Assembly: GCF_003097615.1 (NCBI RefSeq)
Contig: NZ_QCZG01000033.1
Span: 1-41,521 of the forward strand
Reading direction: 5' to 3'
Source: Pueribacillus theae
GTDB lineage: Bacteria > Bacillota > Bacilli > Bacillales > UBA6769
DNA length: 41,521 nt
The notes beneath the pieces were generated by a model that searched no databases, was not told the DNA's origin, and saw only the letters and a list, made by a program, of their open reading frames with translations. Below are positions 1 through 8,425 of this stretch, piece by piece. A program made the position numbers and the translations under genes. How positions within the stretch are numbered: position 1 is the stretch's first letter; every line of letters begins with the position of its first letter.

Positions 1-628
1 GTTTCCGGGTACTTGACAAATCAAGACATTGTGTTTTCAAGTAGATATTATTTTCATATCAAAAGAATATTTGTTGTTGATGGCTTCCTTTCATAGTTTT
101 TCCAGAAGACAGATAGAATCTGAGCTTTCAGAGTATGCCCACTTGTTTGGAATCGAGCCATTTCTTAATACACCACTCAAACAATGCTCAAAAGGTACCA
201 AACAAAAAGTAGGTCTTATTCAAGCGCTCCTTATGAAACCAGACGTTCTTCTATTAGACGAGCCGTTAACTGGATTGGACACTTCAGCCCAGCTCCAGCT
301 TATTCACCTTTTAGAAAAGCTAAAAAAGCAGGTAACCATCATTTTTACGACTCATGAAGATATAATAATTAAAAAACTGGCGAATCAAATTTTATTTTTA
401 GAATCTGGAAAGATTTCATCGGATAAGAAACCATTAAAAATAAAAAGACTAATCAAGATAGGGTTTCATGATAAAAAGATTTTTAGAAAAATAGATGCGT
501 TCGACATTCAGTATAAAGGGAACACTGCTTTGATTACAGTCGATGCAGCGATAAGTGATCAATTATTATTAGACTTATTAAATAAAAAATGCTCTGTACT
601 GGAAGTCAGGGAAGAGAGGGAAGTATGA
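1..628 (+). CDS. ABC transporter ATP-binding protein, 5'-truncated and possibly frameshifted
   Basis: This is the C-terminal part of an ABC exporter ATPase that would drive the membrane protein encoded next. The signature motif (KQCSKGTKQKVGLIQALL), Walker B (PDVLLLDEPLTGLD) and switch histidine (FTTHED) are visible. The Walker A region lies left of the window. The open frame that carries these motifs begins with a TTG at 29. Bases 1-93 are instead open in frame 1 and read VSGYLTNQDIVF, which fits the Q-loop segment preceding the ORF, so the reading frame seems to change near bases 30-45. Either the gene has a frameshift or the window start has a sequence error. The stop at 626-628 overlaps the next ATG. 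Family assignment is firm; integrity is not. Confidence 0.75.
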
Positions 629-1329
629 GGGGGTTCATTCGTTATCAATTCATAAGTTATATTCGTTCATTAAAAATGATTCCTCCGCTAACTGTATTTG
701 GCTTATGGGTCATTATTTTATATACCTACAAAGATGTTCCCATTTTAAGCAGTTATGCAGTAACAAGCATTGCAATTTATTTAATTATGGCTTGGATCAC
801 AATGAGTATTTTTTCAATAGAGGGAGAAAGTGAAAAACATATTTTATTTATGCAGTTAGGCAGCAAGCTTCGCTATTTATGGGGGAAATGGGCAATATGC
901 CTCTTCGCTGCAATAATACTAATCATATTTTCGATTTTTTATCCTATTCTGATGAATAATTTTAGAGAAGCGATTCAACCGATACACTTCGGACTATCAA
1001 TCTACAACCATTTCATTTTAGCCTTGTTCGGCATTTTCGTAGGTACCTTTTTCTCTGTTACATCTTTTGCTTCAAAGAAATACACATGGCTATCAGCGAT
1101 CCTGGTCATTGTTGTTTCAATTTCTTACAGTGGGTTGGTAGAAAAAGTGGGTCTATTGAAATGGGGACTTCTCCTATTTCCGCCGGTTATGAATGTGATT
1201 AAGTATTTGAATGGCGAAGATATGGTACATATTGGGCAAGAATTTTGGCTCGCTGTATTATGGGGGCTTACATATACGGTTGTAGGTTTTATTGTAATAT
1301 TAAAAATGTTTCTTCTGAAAGAAAGGTAA
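625..1329 (+). CDS. ABC-2 type transporter permease subunit
   Basis: Membrane partner of the preceding ATPase, 234 residues with about six hydrophobic segments, the usual size and layout of ABC-2 type permeases. The ATG at 625 overlaps the ATPase stop codon in an ATGA junction, which implies translational coupling and decides the start over the GTG/TTG-type codon further upstream. The GGGAAGAGAGGG purine stretch just before it can serve as ribosome binding site. Substrate is unknown: no accessory immunity or regulator gene is visible in the window. Function beyond export is inference. Confidence 0.75.
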   Translation: MRGFIRYQFISYIRSLKMIPPLTVFGLWVIILYTYKDVPILSSYAVTSIAIYLIMAWITMSIFSIEGESEKHILFMQLGSKLRYLWGKWAICLFAAIILIIFSIFYPILMNNFREAIQPIHFGLSIYNHFILALFGIFVGTFFSVTSFASKKYTWLSAILVIVVSISYSGLVEKVGLLKWGLLLFPPVMNVIKYLNGEDMVHIGQEFWLAVLWGLTYTVVGFIVILKMFLLKER

Positions 1330-1429
1330 GTTCTGTCCACTGAATAAAAAGCTCTCTTTAACATGAATAGATTTTAACATTCGAGGAAGTATAAAAACAT
1401 ACCAATGATAAGAATTAAGGGAGGCTGTT

Positions 1430-1939
1430 ATGGGAATTTTAGGCGGAAATCCAAAGAATGAACCTATGCACTACGGAGAAGTATTTGGTATATGGTCTTT
1501 TTTAGTTGGGGCCAAAGGGATGATTGCCTGTTACCAAACACATTTAAATCATACAGGAGACGCTGATCTTCATGAATTATTGGGAGAAGCCCTCAAGCAA
1601 AAACAGCAAGAGGTCAAACAAATTGAAGGATTATTAAAAGAAAATGGTGTTGGTTTACCGCCAACTCCACCGGATCGCCCAAAGGCAAGCCTTGAAAGTA
1701 TTCCGGTAGGTGCGCGTTTTCTTGATCAAGAGATTGCTGCGTCATTAATGAAGGACGTAGCCGCAGGTTTGGTAGCGTGCAGTACGATTATGGGAGAATC
1801 CATCCGAGAAGATATTGCTATGATGTTTGGACAAATGCATACACAAAAAGCAGCATTCGGCGCAAAAGTTCTTCGCCTAAATAAGGAAAAGGGCTGGTTA
1901 ATTCCTCCACCTCTTCATCAGTTTCCGGCTGATTGTTGA
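1430..1939 (+). CDS. DUF3231 family protein
   Basis: Protein of 169 residues matching the DUF3231 family, common in Bacillus spore-formers and predicted to be an all-helical, ferritin-like bundle. Many family members have two repeats; this one has a single unit. Features seen are the N-terminal HYGEVFGIWSFL block, the proline-rich LPPTPPDRP loop near residue 80 and the C-terminal GWLIPPPLH end, all typical of the family. GGGAGG with seven bases spacing precedes the ATG. Function is not established; it stands alone with its own terminator downstream. Confidence 0.8.
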   Translation: MGILGGNPKNEPMHYGEVFGIWSFLVGAKGMIACYQTHLNHTGDADLHELLGEALKQKQQEVKQIEGLLKENGVGLPPTPPDRPKASLESIPVGARFLDQEIAASLMKDVAAGLVACSTIMGESIREDIAMMFGQMHTQKAAFGAKVLRLNKEKGWLIPPPLHQFPADC

Positions 1940-1960
1940 ATTTTATTTCGATCTGGTCTG

Positions 1961-1998
1961 AAAAGCAGGAGCTTCCATTTCGTTGGCAGCTCCTTTTC
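1961..1998 (+). terminator. Rho-independent terminator after DUF3231 gene
   Basis: Inverted repeat GGAGCT (1968-1973) / AGCTCC (1988-1993) followed by TTTTCGCTTT. The stem is short and the T tract interrupted, so it may be modest in strength. Confidence 0.5.
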
Positions 1999-2145
1999 GC
2001 TTTGGGCAAAAATGGAAATTAATAAATCAACTCCATTCACAACTCCAAATGATAGCAATTCTCTAAATGTAAGAACATTTGCTTGTTTGATTGCTTGTTA
2101 TTTATTATAGTAATAACATCGATCATTTGAAATGAGGAATCAATC

Positions 2146-3210
2146 TTGAAACACTCGATATATGGTTTAACGAAAGAACAATTAACAGCATGGCTGTTGG
2201 AGCATGGCCAGAAGAAATTCCGTGCCGAGCAAATCTGGGACTGGCTCTATAAAAAGCGCGTCTCAAACTTTTCAGATATGAAAAATTTGAACAAAGAATG
2301 TTTGGCACTCTTGGAAGAACACTTTGTCTTACAATCATTGGAACAATCAGTAAAACAAGTATCTGCGGACGGAACAACGAAGTTTTTATTTAGGATGCAA
2401 GATGGCAACTTAATTGAAACGGTATTGATGCGTTTTAATTACGGCCTGTCTGTTTGTGTCACAACGCAAGTAGGCTGTAATATCGGCTGCAGCTTTTGTG
2501 CTAGCGGCTTATTGAAAAAAAATCGAGACTTGCACGCTGGAGAAATTGTGGAGCAAATTATGAAAGTACAGCAGCACCTCGATGAACAAGGGAAAGAAGA
2601 GCGGGTCAGCAACATTGTTGTCATGGGAATAGGGGAACCATTCGACAATTATGATAACCTAATGGATTTTTTACACGTTGTGAACGATCCGAAAGGATTG
2701 GCCATCGGGGCGAGGCATATTACCGTTTCAACGAGCGGCATCGTTCCAAAAATGTACGAATTTGCCGATGAAAACTTGCGCATTAATTTAGCTCTATCAC
2801 TTCATGCGCCAAACGATGAACTGCGTACTAAAATTATGAAAATCAACAGAGCCTATCCGATTGCAAAATTGATGGAGGCAGTTGATTATTATACAAAAAA
2901 AACGAACCGGAGACTCACAATCGAGTATATCTTATTAAGAGATGTGAATGATCACATAAAGGAAGCCGAAGAGCTTGCAAAACTGCTGCAAAGCAGAAAA
3001 CATCTGACGTATGTCAATCTAATCCCTTACAACCCCGTTGATGAGTATACACAATATCAAAGAAGCGAAAAAACATCCATTCTTGCCTTCTATGACACAT
3101 TAAAGAAAAAAGGTATTCAATGCGGCATTCGCCATGAACAAGGGACAGATATTGATGCAGCATGCGGACAACTCAGAAGTAAACAGATAAAAAAAACGAA
3201 GGCGATATAA
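2146..3210 (+). CDS. rlmN: RlmN-family radical SAM 23S rRNA (adenine-C2) methyltransferase
   Basis: Radical SAM methylase of 354 residues. RlmN enzymes methylate C2 of A2503 in 23S rRNA and A37 of some tRNAs. The 4Fe-4S motif is C111-x3-C115-x2-C118, the methyl-carrier cysteine is C340 in DAACGQLR, and the MGIGEPFDN and LSLHAPN blocks are RlmN-like. Cfr lacks the VCVTTQVGC form seen here and has MGMGEALAN instead. The start is TTG at 2146 behind GAGG. The segment after the cluster ([17 protein letters not shown]) differs from the usual RlmN form CASTLGGLKR. The gene is not in the rsmB-rlmN-prpC setting normal for Bacillus, so it may be a second, divergent paralogue. A Cfr-like C8 activity cannot be fully excluded. 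Confidence 0.85.
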   Translation: MKHSIYGLTKEQLTAWLLEHGQKKFRAEQIWDWLYKKRVSNFSDMKNLNKECLALLEEHFVLQSLEQSVKQVSADGTTKFLFRMQDGNLIETVLMRFNYGLSVCVTTQVGCNIGCSFCASGLLKKNRDLHAGEIVEQIMKVQQHLDEQGKEERVSNIVVMGIGEPFDNYDNLMDFLHVVNDPKGLAIGARHITVSTSGIVPKMYEFADENLRINLALSLHAPNDELRTKIMKINRAYPIAKLMEAVDYYTKKTNRRLTIEYILLRDVNDHIKEAEELAKLLQSRKHLTYVNLIPYNPVDEYTQYQRSEKTSILAFYDTLKKKGIQCGIRHEQGTDIDAACGQLRSKQIKKTKAI

Positions 3211-3248
3211 TATAAAGCAGACAAAACAGTGAACAAGTTAAAACATTT

Positions 3249-3977
3249 TTAACCGTAAGATAGTGTTACCTTTACCGGTAAATGATCAGAGGCTTTTGGT
3301 ATATTTGTTACAATTTCTGTTTCAACGACCCGAAAGTTACGACTCGTAAATATGTAGTCCAATCTCATTCTTGGCCGAAGTGATGGATACGTATAGCCTG
3401 GACCCTTTCCTGAAGAATGCCAAACATCTTGAAGATCACGGGTTATTTTTCGCCATCCTCTTGATCCGGGCCTCATATTCCAGTCTCCCATGATAATAAT
3501 AGGATGAGAATACTTGTGAAGCTGGTTCACAATAAAATTCGTTTGCTTCTTATGAAGAAAAGGGTTAAGGCTTAGGTGAGTCACATTAGTTTGAAAAAGC
3601 TGTTTATTTATTTGAATGGTTGCTTCGAGCATCGACCTTCCTTCGATGAGCCCAGGTATAAAATCAAACGGATGCCCTTTTTTTGTAACGATTGGATATC
3701 GAGATAAAAGGGCATTTCCATATTGCCTTTTTGTCTTCAAACGTTTCGACTTTAAAGCGAGGGAAGGACTGTAAGCATGCTCCATGTTTAACTGGTTCGC
3801 GAGCCACCTAATCTGGTCTTCGTAGTTACTTCGCTTAGAAAAATGTTTATCTACCTCATTGAGCCCGACAATATCTGCATCACTTTTTTTAATAACCTCA
3901 GCAATTCTGTCTAGATTTACTTGTTTATCCATGCCCTTGCCATAATGAATATTGTATGTCATGGCCTTGATAATCAA
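3249..3977 (-). CDS. Endonuclease/exonuclease/phosphatase (EEP) family hydrolase
   Basis: Metal-dependent phosphoesterase of 242 residues. EEP signature residues are all present: TYNIHYG near the N terminus, the catalytic GLNEVD glutamate, the HLSL histidine, GDWNM (Asp/Asn pair) and the C-terminal SDHLPV. The substrate could be nucleic acid, a sphingomyelin-like lipid or another phosphodiester; no signal peptide is seen, so a cytosolic role is likely. The start is a TTG at 3977, supported by AAAGGAGAGG about seven bases upstream. It converges with the rlmN-like gene across about 38 bases. Confidence 0.8.
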   Translation of the reverse strand: MIIKAMTYNIHYGKGMDKQVNLDRIAEVIKKSDADIVGLNEVDKHFSKRSNYEDQIRWLANQLNMEHAYSPSLALKSKRLKTKRQYGNALLSRYPIVTKKGHPFDFIPGLIEGRSMLEATIQINKQLFQTNVTHLSLNPFLHKKQTNFIVNQLHKYSHPIIIMGDWNMRPGSRGWRKITRDLQDVWHSSGKGPGYTYPSLRPRMRLDYIFTSRNFRVVETEIVTNIPKASDHLPVKVTLSYG

Positions 3978-4131
3978 AAAATCCTCTCCTTTGCTGCTCT
4001 CTATATACTTTATTTACATAAAAAAGAAAAAGAATTCCATAAAGTTTAAAGAGAAATGAGGAATGACTGCTACTAGGCATGGCAGATTCAGAGAAACCAC
4101 AAACCGCTGCCTATCCCTCCCGAACATTCTG

Positions 4132-4160
4132 TGGTATAATATAAAAGTACCCCCGTTATG
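4132..4160 (+). promoter_or_regulatory. csoR promoter with possible CsoR half-site
   Basis: An extended -10 element TGGTATAAT ends at 4140. Directly downstream, TACCCCCGTTATGTA carries a C-rich half like that of known CsoR operators, which pair CCCC with GGGG. The second half is not convincing, so autoregulation is only inferred. Confidence 0.4.
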
Positions 4161-4209
4161 TATCATAAACATTTTATAAAAATTATAGACAAATGAAGGT
4201 GATACTTAC

Positions 4210-4509
4210 ATGCACAATCCTGAAGAAATAAAGGTGACACACCGATCAGTAAAAGAAAAAGAACAATTAATTAACCGTTTAAAACGAATTGAAGGGCAAG
4301 TACGCGGCATTCAAAATATGATTGAGAATGATCGATATTGTGTCGATATCCTTACACAAATTTCTGCAATTAATGCAGCGATGAATAAAGTAGGGCTTCA
4401 TTTATTGGAGAAGCATACACAGCATTGTGTAGCTGATGCTATAAAAGAAGGAGACGAAGAAGCAGCAATTCAAGAATTAATGGATGTTTTTAAACGGTTT
4501 TCCAAATAG
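4210..4509 (+). CDS. csoR: Copper-sensing transcriptional repressor CsoR
   Basis: Helical DUF156/CsoR repressor of 99 residues, close to B. subtilis CsoR in sequence. The Cu(I)-binding triad is complete: C44, H69 and C73. The core NRLKRIEGQVRGIQNMIE is conserved. In B. subtilis the gene lies next to copZA, the copper chaperone and efflux ATPase. Here no cop gene follows: csoR has its own terminator and then degenerate DNA. It probably acts in trans on copZA elsewhere. AAGGTGATACTTAC precedes the ATG. Confidence 0.9.
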   Translation: MHNPEEIKVTHRSVKEKEQLINRLKRIEGQVRGIQNMIENDRYCVDILTQISAINAAMNKVGLHLLEKHTQHCVADAIKEGDEEAAIQELMDVFKRFSK

Positions 4510-4512
4510 ACA

Positions 4513-4547
4513 AAGCCAGTTCTTTATGACTGGCATTTTATTTTTTT
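4513..4547 (+). terminator. Terminator after csoR
   Basis: Stem GCCAGT (4515-4520) / ACTGGC (4529-4534) with an 8-base loop, then ATTTTATTTTTTT. A clear intrinsic terminator, making csoR monocistronic. Confidence 0.8.
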
Positions 4548-5158
4548 AGTATACATACCTAACCCCGAGTAAGGATTAATCATGTGAGATGATTTCTACA
4601 CCTCCAAGCCCAACTTCTCTTTATCCCACTTCCAATACGCTTTATTTTTTCCAATTTTATCCGAATCCTAATTCACTATAAGTATTTTGAAAAGAATAGA
4701 ATCAGATAAGGGAGGTATGCTATTTATGAGCCGCGAAACATTATTTTTTAAATGAAATACAGGAACTGATGTAAACCGGAACATTTATCATTTGGATTTT
4801 AATTATTAAAGCAGAAAACTCACAACTAAACCATAATTACGGTTGAAAAAAAAGAGGTGTAATAATGCGTTGATTAAATCAATTCATACGACTCAAAAAT
4901 TGAATTACTTGATTAAGCAGTTCATTGAAAAAATCCAAGACGCAATTGTAATATTTTATTTACACGAATACGAAGACATCATGGAAAAAGATAAAAATAA
5001 ACGGAAATAAATCTAATCTAACCAATGGATGAATGCCAAAAAATAAAGTAGCAGATGTGTGACATTTATGATGAAGAAATTGTCACCGTTTTTAAAGCAT
5101 AAATACAGGAAGTCTGTAAAAAACTAACAATACGAATAAAATCAATGAAAAGGAGTGT
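4548..5158. other. Degenerate intergenic stretch with two weak small reading frames
   Basis: No convincing gene in about 600 bases. GGGAGG precedes an ATG at 4726 that stops after nine codons (MSRETLFFK); a one-base shift in the following T/A run would extend it by LNEIQELM. A second frame, TTG at 4870 to TAA at 5010, gives 46 residues ending in a charged tail (IMEKDKNKRK) behind AGAGGTG. Both could be remnants of lost small genes. I recognise neither. Confidence 0.35.
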
Positions 5159-5161
5159 GTG

Positions 5162-5722
5162 ATGCTCATGGTAAATGTTTTTCGTTTCTGTTTAACAACA
5201 ATGATTTTGTCGATTGTACTCATTGGTTGTGCAGGCCAAAACGACAACCAACAAGGGATGGATAACCTTCCTAATAATGTCAATTATAACGACGATAACG
5301 GAAATGGCGTTGGGAACGATAGGAATCAAAATAATGGAAACAACGGAAATGATGATGGAAATATTGGAGATAATAATGGCGGACGTTCTCGTATGGAAAT
5401 TGCGGATGAGGCAGCAGAGCGTGTAACGCAACTGAAGGAAGTCCGTCAAGCAAATGTCCTTACAACTGACAACAATGCATACGTAGCTGCTTTATTGGAA
5501 GATGGTCAAAAAAATGAATTGAGTGAAGATACCAAGAATAAAATTGCCCAAAGCGTAAAAGCAGTCGATCCAGATATCGATAATGTGAATGTTTCAACAA
5601 ATCCTGATTTTGTCGACCGTGTGCAGGAATATGCCGATGCAGTCGAACGTGGTGAACCAATTGAAGGTTTGTTTGACCAATTAAATGAATCAATCGAAAG
5701 AATATTTCCAACGCAGGAATAA
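5162..5722 (+). CDS. YhcN/YlaJ family sporulation lipoprotein
   Basis: Secreted lipoprotein of 186 residues. The signal peptide ends in the lipobox LIGC with C23 as lipidated cysteine. A low-complexity Asn/Gly/Asp linker (about residues 27-78) follows, then a YhcN/YlaJ domain with the RMEIADEAAERV and VDRVQEYADAVERGEP blocks. Family members are found in forespore or spore membranes and are tied to germination efficiency in Bacillus; that role here is inferred from family. AAAGGAG lies six bases before the ATG at 5162, favoured over the GTG at 5159. Confidence 0.85.
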   Translation: MLMVNVFRFCLTTMILSIVLIGCAGQNDNQQGMDNLPNNVNYNDDNGNGVGNDRNQNNGNNGNDDGNIGDNNGGRSRMEIADEAAERVTQLKEVRQANVLTTDNNAYVAALLEDGQKNELSEDTKNKIAQSVKAVDPDIDNVNVSTNPDFVDRVQEYADAVERGEPIEGLFDQLNESIERIFPTQE

Positions 5723-5748
5723 CCATTGAGAAAAATAACCAAAGAATA

Positions 5749-5801
5749 ATATACCCTTTGAACTCTGTTATCACAAAAAGAGAAGAAGGGTATATTTTTT
5801 T
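5749..5801 (+). terminator. Terminator after YhcN/YlaJ lipoprotein gene
   Basis: Stem ATATACCCTT (5749-5758) / AAGGGTATAT (5786-5795) with a long loop, followed by six to seven T residues. Confidence 0.75.
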
Positions 5802-5882
5802 GTTCAGATTTACCTTGGTAACCGAACATTTTCTTCTTTGCCAACATAAAGTAAAATCGAAGTTACTTTGGAAGGCGGTATG

Positions 5883-6839
5883 ATGAAGGTGTTTAATGAA
5901 GCCAACTATTTGGAGTCCCTAGCAGAATGGTGTGACAACCTAAATTCAAATTGGGAAAAGAGAAAAGACAGCTATACAGAATTTCTTGATCGTAAGACGA
6001 TTGAAGAATGGGAAGAAAATTTTCAATCCTTTAAAAAGCAGTTAAATGAAAATGTTCGGGAACAATCGGTAGAAAAAATTTACAAACAGGCAAATGAGCT
6101 ATATAAAAAGTGGGAAACATTGAATACTGAATCAGAAGCCTATCAGACAAAACGTCATGATGACCAACACGAACGCAAAATCGGCTTTTTCTCATTTACT
6201 CATGAAAACACTTCTGTTCCGCCCGGGAAGCACACACTTCCTCCTTTGCCCTATCCCTATAACGCACTTGAACCATATATTTCAGAAGAAATCATGAGAC
6301 TTCACCATGACAAACATCATCAGAGCTATGTAGATGGATTAAATAAAGCAGAGAATGAAATGCAAAAAGCAAGAAAAACCGGGGATTTTAACCTGATTAC
6401 ACATTGGGAAAGAGAGGCAGCTTTTAACGGGGCAGGTCATTATTTGCATACAATTTTTTGGAATGTCATGAAACCTAACAGTGGAGGAAAACCGAAAGGT
6501 GAGCTTGCTAAGGCCATCGATGAATCATTTGGCAGTTTTGAAGCATTTAAAAAGCATTTTTCCGAAGCCGCTAAACAAGTTGAGGCTGTCGGATGGGCTT
6601 TGCTTGTCTGGTCTCCCCGATCTCATCGCTTGGAAATTCTCCAAGCTGAAAAGCATCAAAACTTAAGCCAATGGGATGTTGTGCCATTGCTTGTTTTAGA
6701 TGTTTGGGAACACGCTTATTACTTACAATATAAAAATAAAAGAGCAGACTATGTGAAGAATTGGTGGCATATTGTCAATTGGTATGAAGTTGAGAAACGA
6801 TTTAATGAGGCAAGCAAATTAAAATGGCAGCCATTTTAA
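5883..6839 (+). CDS. sodF: Superoxide dismutase (Fe/Mn family) with long N-terminal extension
   Basis: Dismutates superoxide to peroxide and oxygen. Residues about 116-318 form a complete Fe/Mn SOD: metal ligands H141 (LHHDKHH), H189 (YLHTIFW), D273 and H277 (DVWEHAYY) and gateway Tyr149. The first ~110 residues are an extra, highly charged helical region (WEKRKDSYTEFL, WEENFQSFKKQL), as in B. subtilis SodF, which is also longer than ordinary SodA. Its purpose is unknown; an interaction or oligomerisation role is possible. GGAAGG sits seven bases before the ATG at 5883; an ATG at 5880 is the alternative. Metal preference cannot be told. Confidence 0.85.
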   Translation: MKVFNEANYLESLAEWCDNLNSNWEKRKDSYTEFLDRKTIEEWEENFQSFKKQLNENVREQSVEKIYKQANELYKKWETLNTESEAYQTKRHDDQHERKIGFFSFTHENTSVPPGKHTLPPLPYPYNALEPYISEEIMRLHHDKHHQSYVDGLNKAENEMQKARKTGDFNLITHWEREAAFNGAGHYLHTIFWNVMKPNSGGKPKGELAKAIDESFGSFEAFKKHFSEAAKQVEAVGWALLVWSPRSHRLEILQAEKHQNLSQWDVVPLLVLDVWEHAYYLQYKNKRADYVKNWWHIVNWYEVEKRFNEASKLKWQPF

Positions 6840-6877
6840 GAAGGTGTCCTAAAAGCTAGGCTTTTGGGACACCTTCT
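6840..6877. terminator. Strong bidirectional terminator between sod and isochorismatase genes
   Basis: A 17-bp stem with one mismatch: GAAGGTGTCC (from 6840) pairs with GGACACCTTC (ending 6876) and AAAAGC pairs inside. It lies between two converging genes and can serve both. Confidence 0.8.
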
Positions 6878-6892
6878 TACATAGGTACATAG

Positions 6893-7540
6893 TTATTTAA
6901 TGCTCTGAAGTGCTTCTTTCACTTCATCCGCTAAACAAACGTTAACCCCTATATTCTTCATTTCTTGAATCCCTTTGTCATAAACTTGTGACATAGCATT
7001 TGACACCATTACTACTCTAAAATCACGTTCACTTGCTTCATATATTGAAGTTCTTGGGCAATTGGGAAAATTACAACCAGTAAATATAAGCGTATCAATA
7101 TTTTGGTCATTGAGAAACTCCTCTAGTTTTGTCTTGTAGAAGGCTCCCCAACGTGGTTTATACATGATCCATTCATTTTTTCCTATAGATTGAAAATCAT
7201 TTTGAAGGAGAATTTTCGCATCCAATGTACTGTACGGAGACGGGCGGATGCTTGCTACCAATTCTGCACCTTCTGTGTATGGAACGGCTATTTTAGATCC
7301 ATTCTCAATGGCTTCTTTCCGACAAGAATCTGCGTTAGAACCATCTTCTTTATAAAGTCGAATAACGTGAAGGATTGGCAGTCCCTTTTCTCGGTATAAC
7401 CTTAACAATTTGATCATGTTTGGAATGACATCAATTGTTCCTTTAATTTCAGCAGGAGCATTAGGTAAGGTGAAGTCATTTTGTGTGTCGATTGTGATAA
7501 GAATGGATTGCTTCCAATGCGGTTTAGTATAGATACTCAT
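6893..7540 (-). CDS. Isochorismatase-family cysteine hydrolase
   Basis: Cytosolic hydrolase of 215 residues of the isochorismatase/nicotinamidase superfamily. The catalytic triad can be placed: D18 (ITIDTQNDF), K128 (YKPRWGAF) and C161 (GCNFPNCPRTS). A Cys-Pro replaces the Cys-Val seen in many relatives. Substrates in the family include nicotinamide, isochorismate, ureidoacrylate and N-carbamoyl compounds; none can be chosen here. The ATG at 7540 follows AAGGAGGAAATC. No metabolic partner gene is adjacent, apart from the enoyl-CoA hydratase upstream on the same strand, separated by a likely terminator. Confidence 0.82.
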   Translation of the reverse strand: MSIYTKPHWKQSILITIDTQNDFTLPNAPAEIKGTIDVIPNMIKLLRLYREKGLPILHVIRLYKEDGSNADSCRKEAIENGSKIAVPYTEGAELVASIRPSPYSTLDAKILLQNDFQSIGKNEWIMYKPRWGAFYKTKLEEFLNDQNIDTLIFTGCNFPNCPRTSIYEASERDFRVVMVSNAMSQVYDKGIQEMKNIGVNVCLADEVKEALQSIK

Positions 7541-7579
7541 GATTTCCTCCTTCTAACTTGACAGCCATGATTTTATCTT

Positions 7580-7606
7580 GAAAAAACAATAATATCTCAT
7601 TGTTCT
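7580..7606 (-). terminator. Terminator after enoyl-CoA hydratase gene
   Basis: On the minus strand AACAAT - 8-base loop - ATTGTT is followed by TTTTTTC. The stem is AT-rich and only 6 bp. Confidence 0.5.
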
Positions 7607-7613
7607 ATATCAT

Positions 7614-8345
7614 TCACGTTTTTTTAAATCCTTCCTTTGCTTTGGGAAGCAATAGTTTCCGAAAAGCTTCGTCATGTTCGATGAAAAAGCATGTTTCAAA
7701 TTCTTTTTTCTTGTTGCCTGTCATAAAAGATTTTAAATAAAGCAATGTATCATTTGGAGCTTCTAATATTGTGTTTACTAGCTCAATGGCTCGATCTAAA
7801 ATGTTTTTCTCTTTTAGAATTTCATTCGCCAATCCGATGCGGAAAGCTTCTTTTGCATCAATTGTACGACCTGTTAGGCACAATTCCCTCGCAATTCCTT
7901 CACCCACAATCCAACGAAGTGGTGTGATTAGTGGTGGTGCCCCAAATTTAACTTCGGGATGACCGAATAAAGCAGATGGCGTACAAATTCGAAAGTCACA
8001 AAAAGTTGCCAAGTCAAATCCGCCACCAAGTGCAAGTCCGTTGATCGCTGCGATCGTTGGTTTTGGAAAATACCAGATATCCTTATGGTACCGTGATGAT
8101 GAATGTAAAAGGCGGTCAAATTGCTCAGGATGGTTAAAGTCGGATAAATCAAATCCTGTAGAAAATACCGAAGATGAACCGGTAATGATGACAGCCATAA
8201 TTTCTTCTTTTGTTTGCCAATTATTTAGGCACTGTGAGATTTCCTCTCTCATTTGTATGCTGATGGCATTCTTCTTTTCGGGGCGATTTAAAGTAATAAT
8301 ACCAATGTTGTTGTTTCTTTCCGCAATAATTTGTTGAAATTTCAA
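7614..8345 (-). CDS. Enoyl-CoA hydratase/isomerase family protein
   Basis: Crotonase-fold enzyme of 243 residues acting on acyl-CoA thioesters. The family core is visible: NRPEKKNAIS near residue 20, FSTGFDLSDF (first oxyanion-hole loop), PTIAAINGLALGGGFDLATFCDFRI (second loop) and the FGHPEVKFG segment. The usual catalytic glutamates of hydratases are not clearly kept, so isomerase or another crotonase activity is possible. The start is a TTG at 8345, six bases after AGAGGTG; longer frames upstream lack such a site. A second crotonase-family gene lies at 33.8 kb. Confidence 0.8.
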   Translation of the reverse strand: MKFQQIIAERNNNIGIITLNRPEKKNAISIQMREEISQCLNNWQTKEEIMAVIITGSSSVFSTGFDLSDFNHPEQFDRLLHSSSRYHKDIWYFPKPTIAAINGLALGGGFDLATFCDFRICTPSALFGHPEVKFGAPPLITPLRWIVGEGIARELCLTGRTIDAKEAFRIGLANEILKEKNILDRAIELVNTILEAPNDTLLYLKSFMTGNKKKEFETCFFIEHDEAFRKLLLPKAKEGFKKT

Positions 8346-8425
8346 TTCTATCACCTCTAATGTGATCATTAGGATCCTTTGGAATTTAGTTAAAAGAAAC
8401 TTCAATTTTCCCATGTCATCATTAA

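Noticed and set aside
2146-3210. Cfr antibiotic-resistance methylase
   Set aside because: The GEPFDN and VTTQVGC blocks are those of RlmN and not of Cfr, although the paralogue is divergent.
5159-5722. Asn/Gly/Asp-rich segment of the lipoprotein as a DNA repeat array
   Set aside because: Low-complexity linker without regular DNA repeat units; normal for YhcN/YlaJ proteins.
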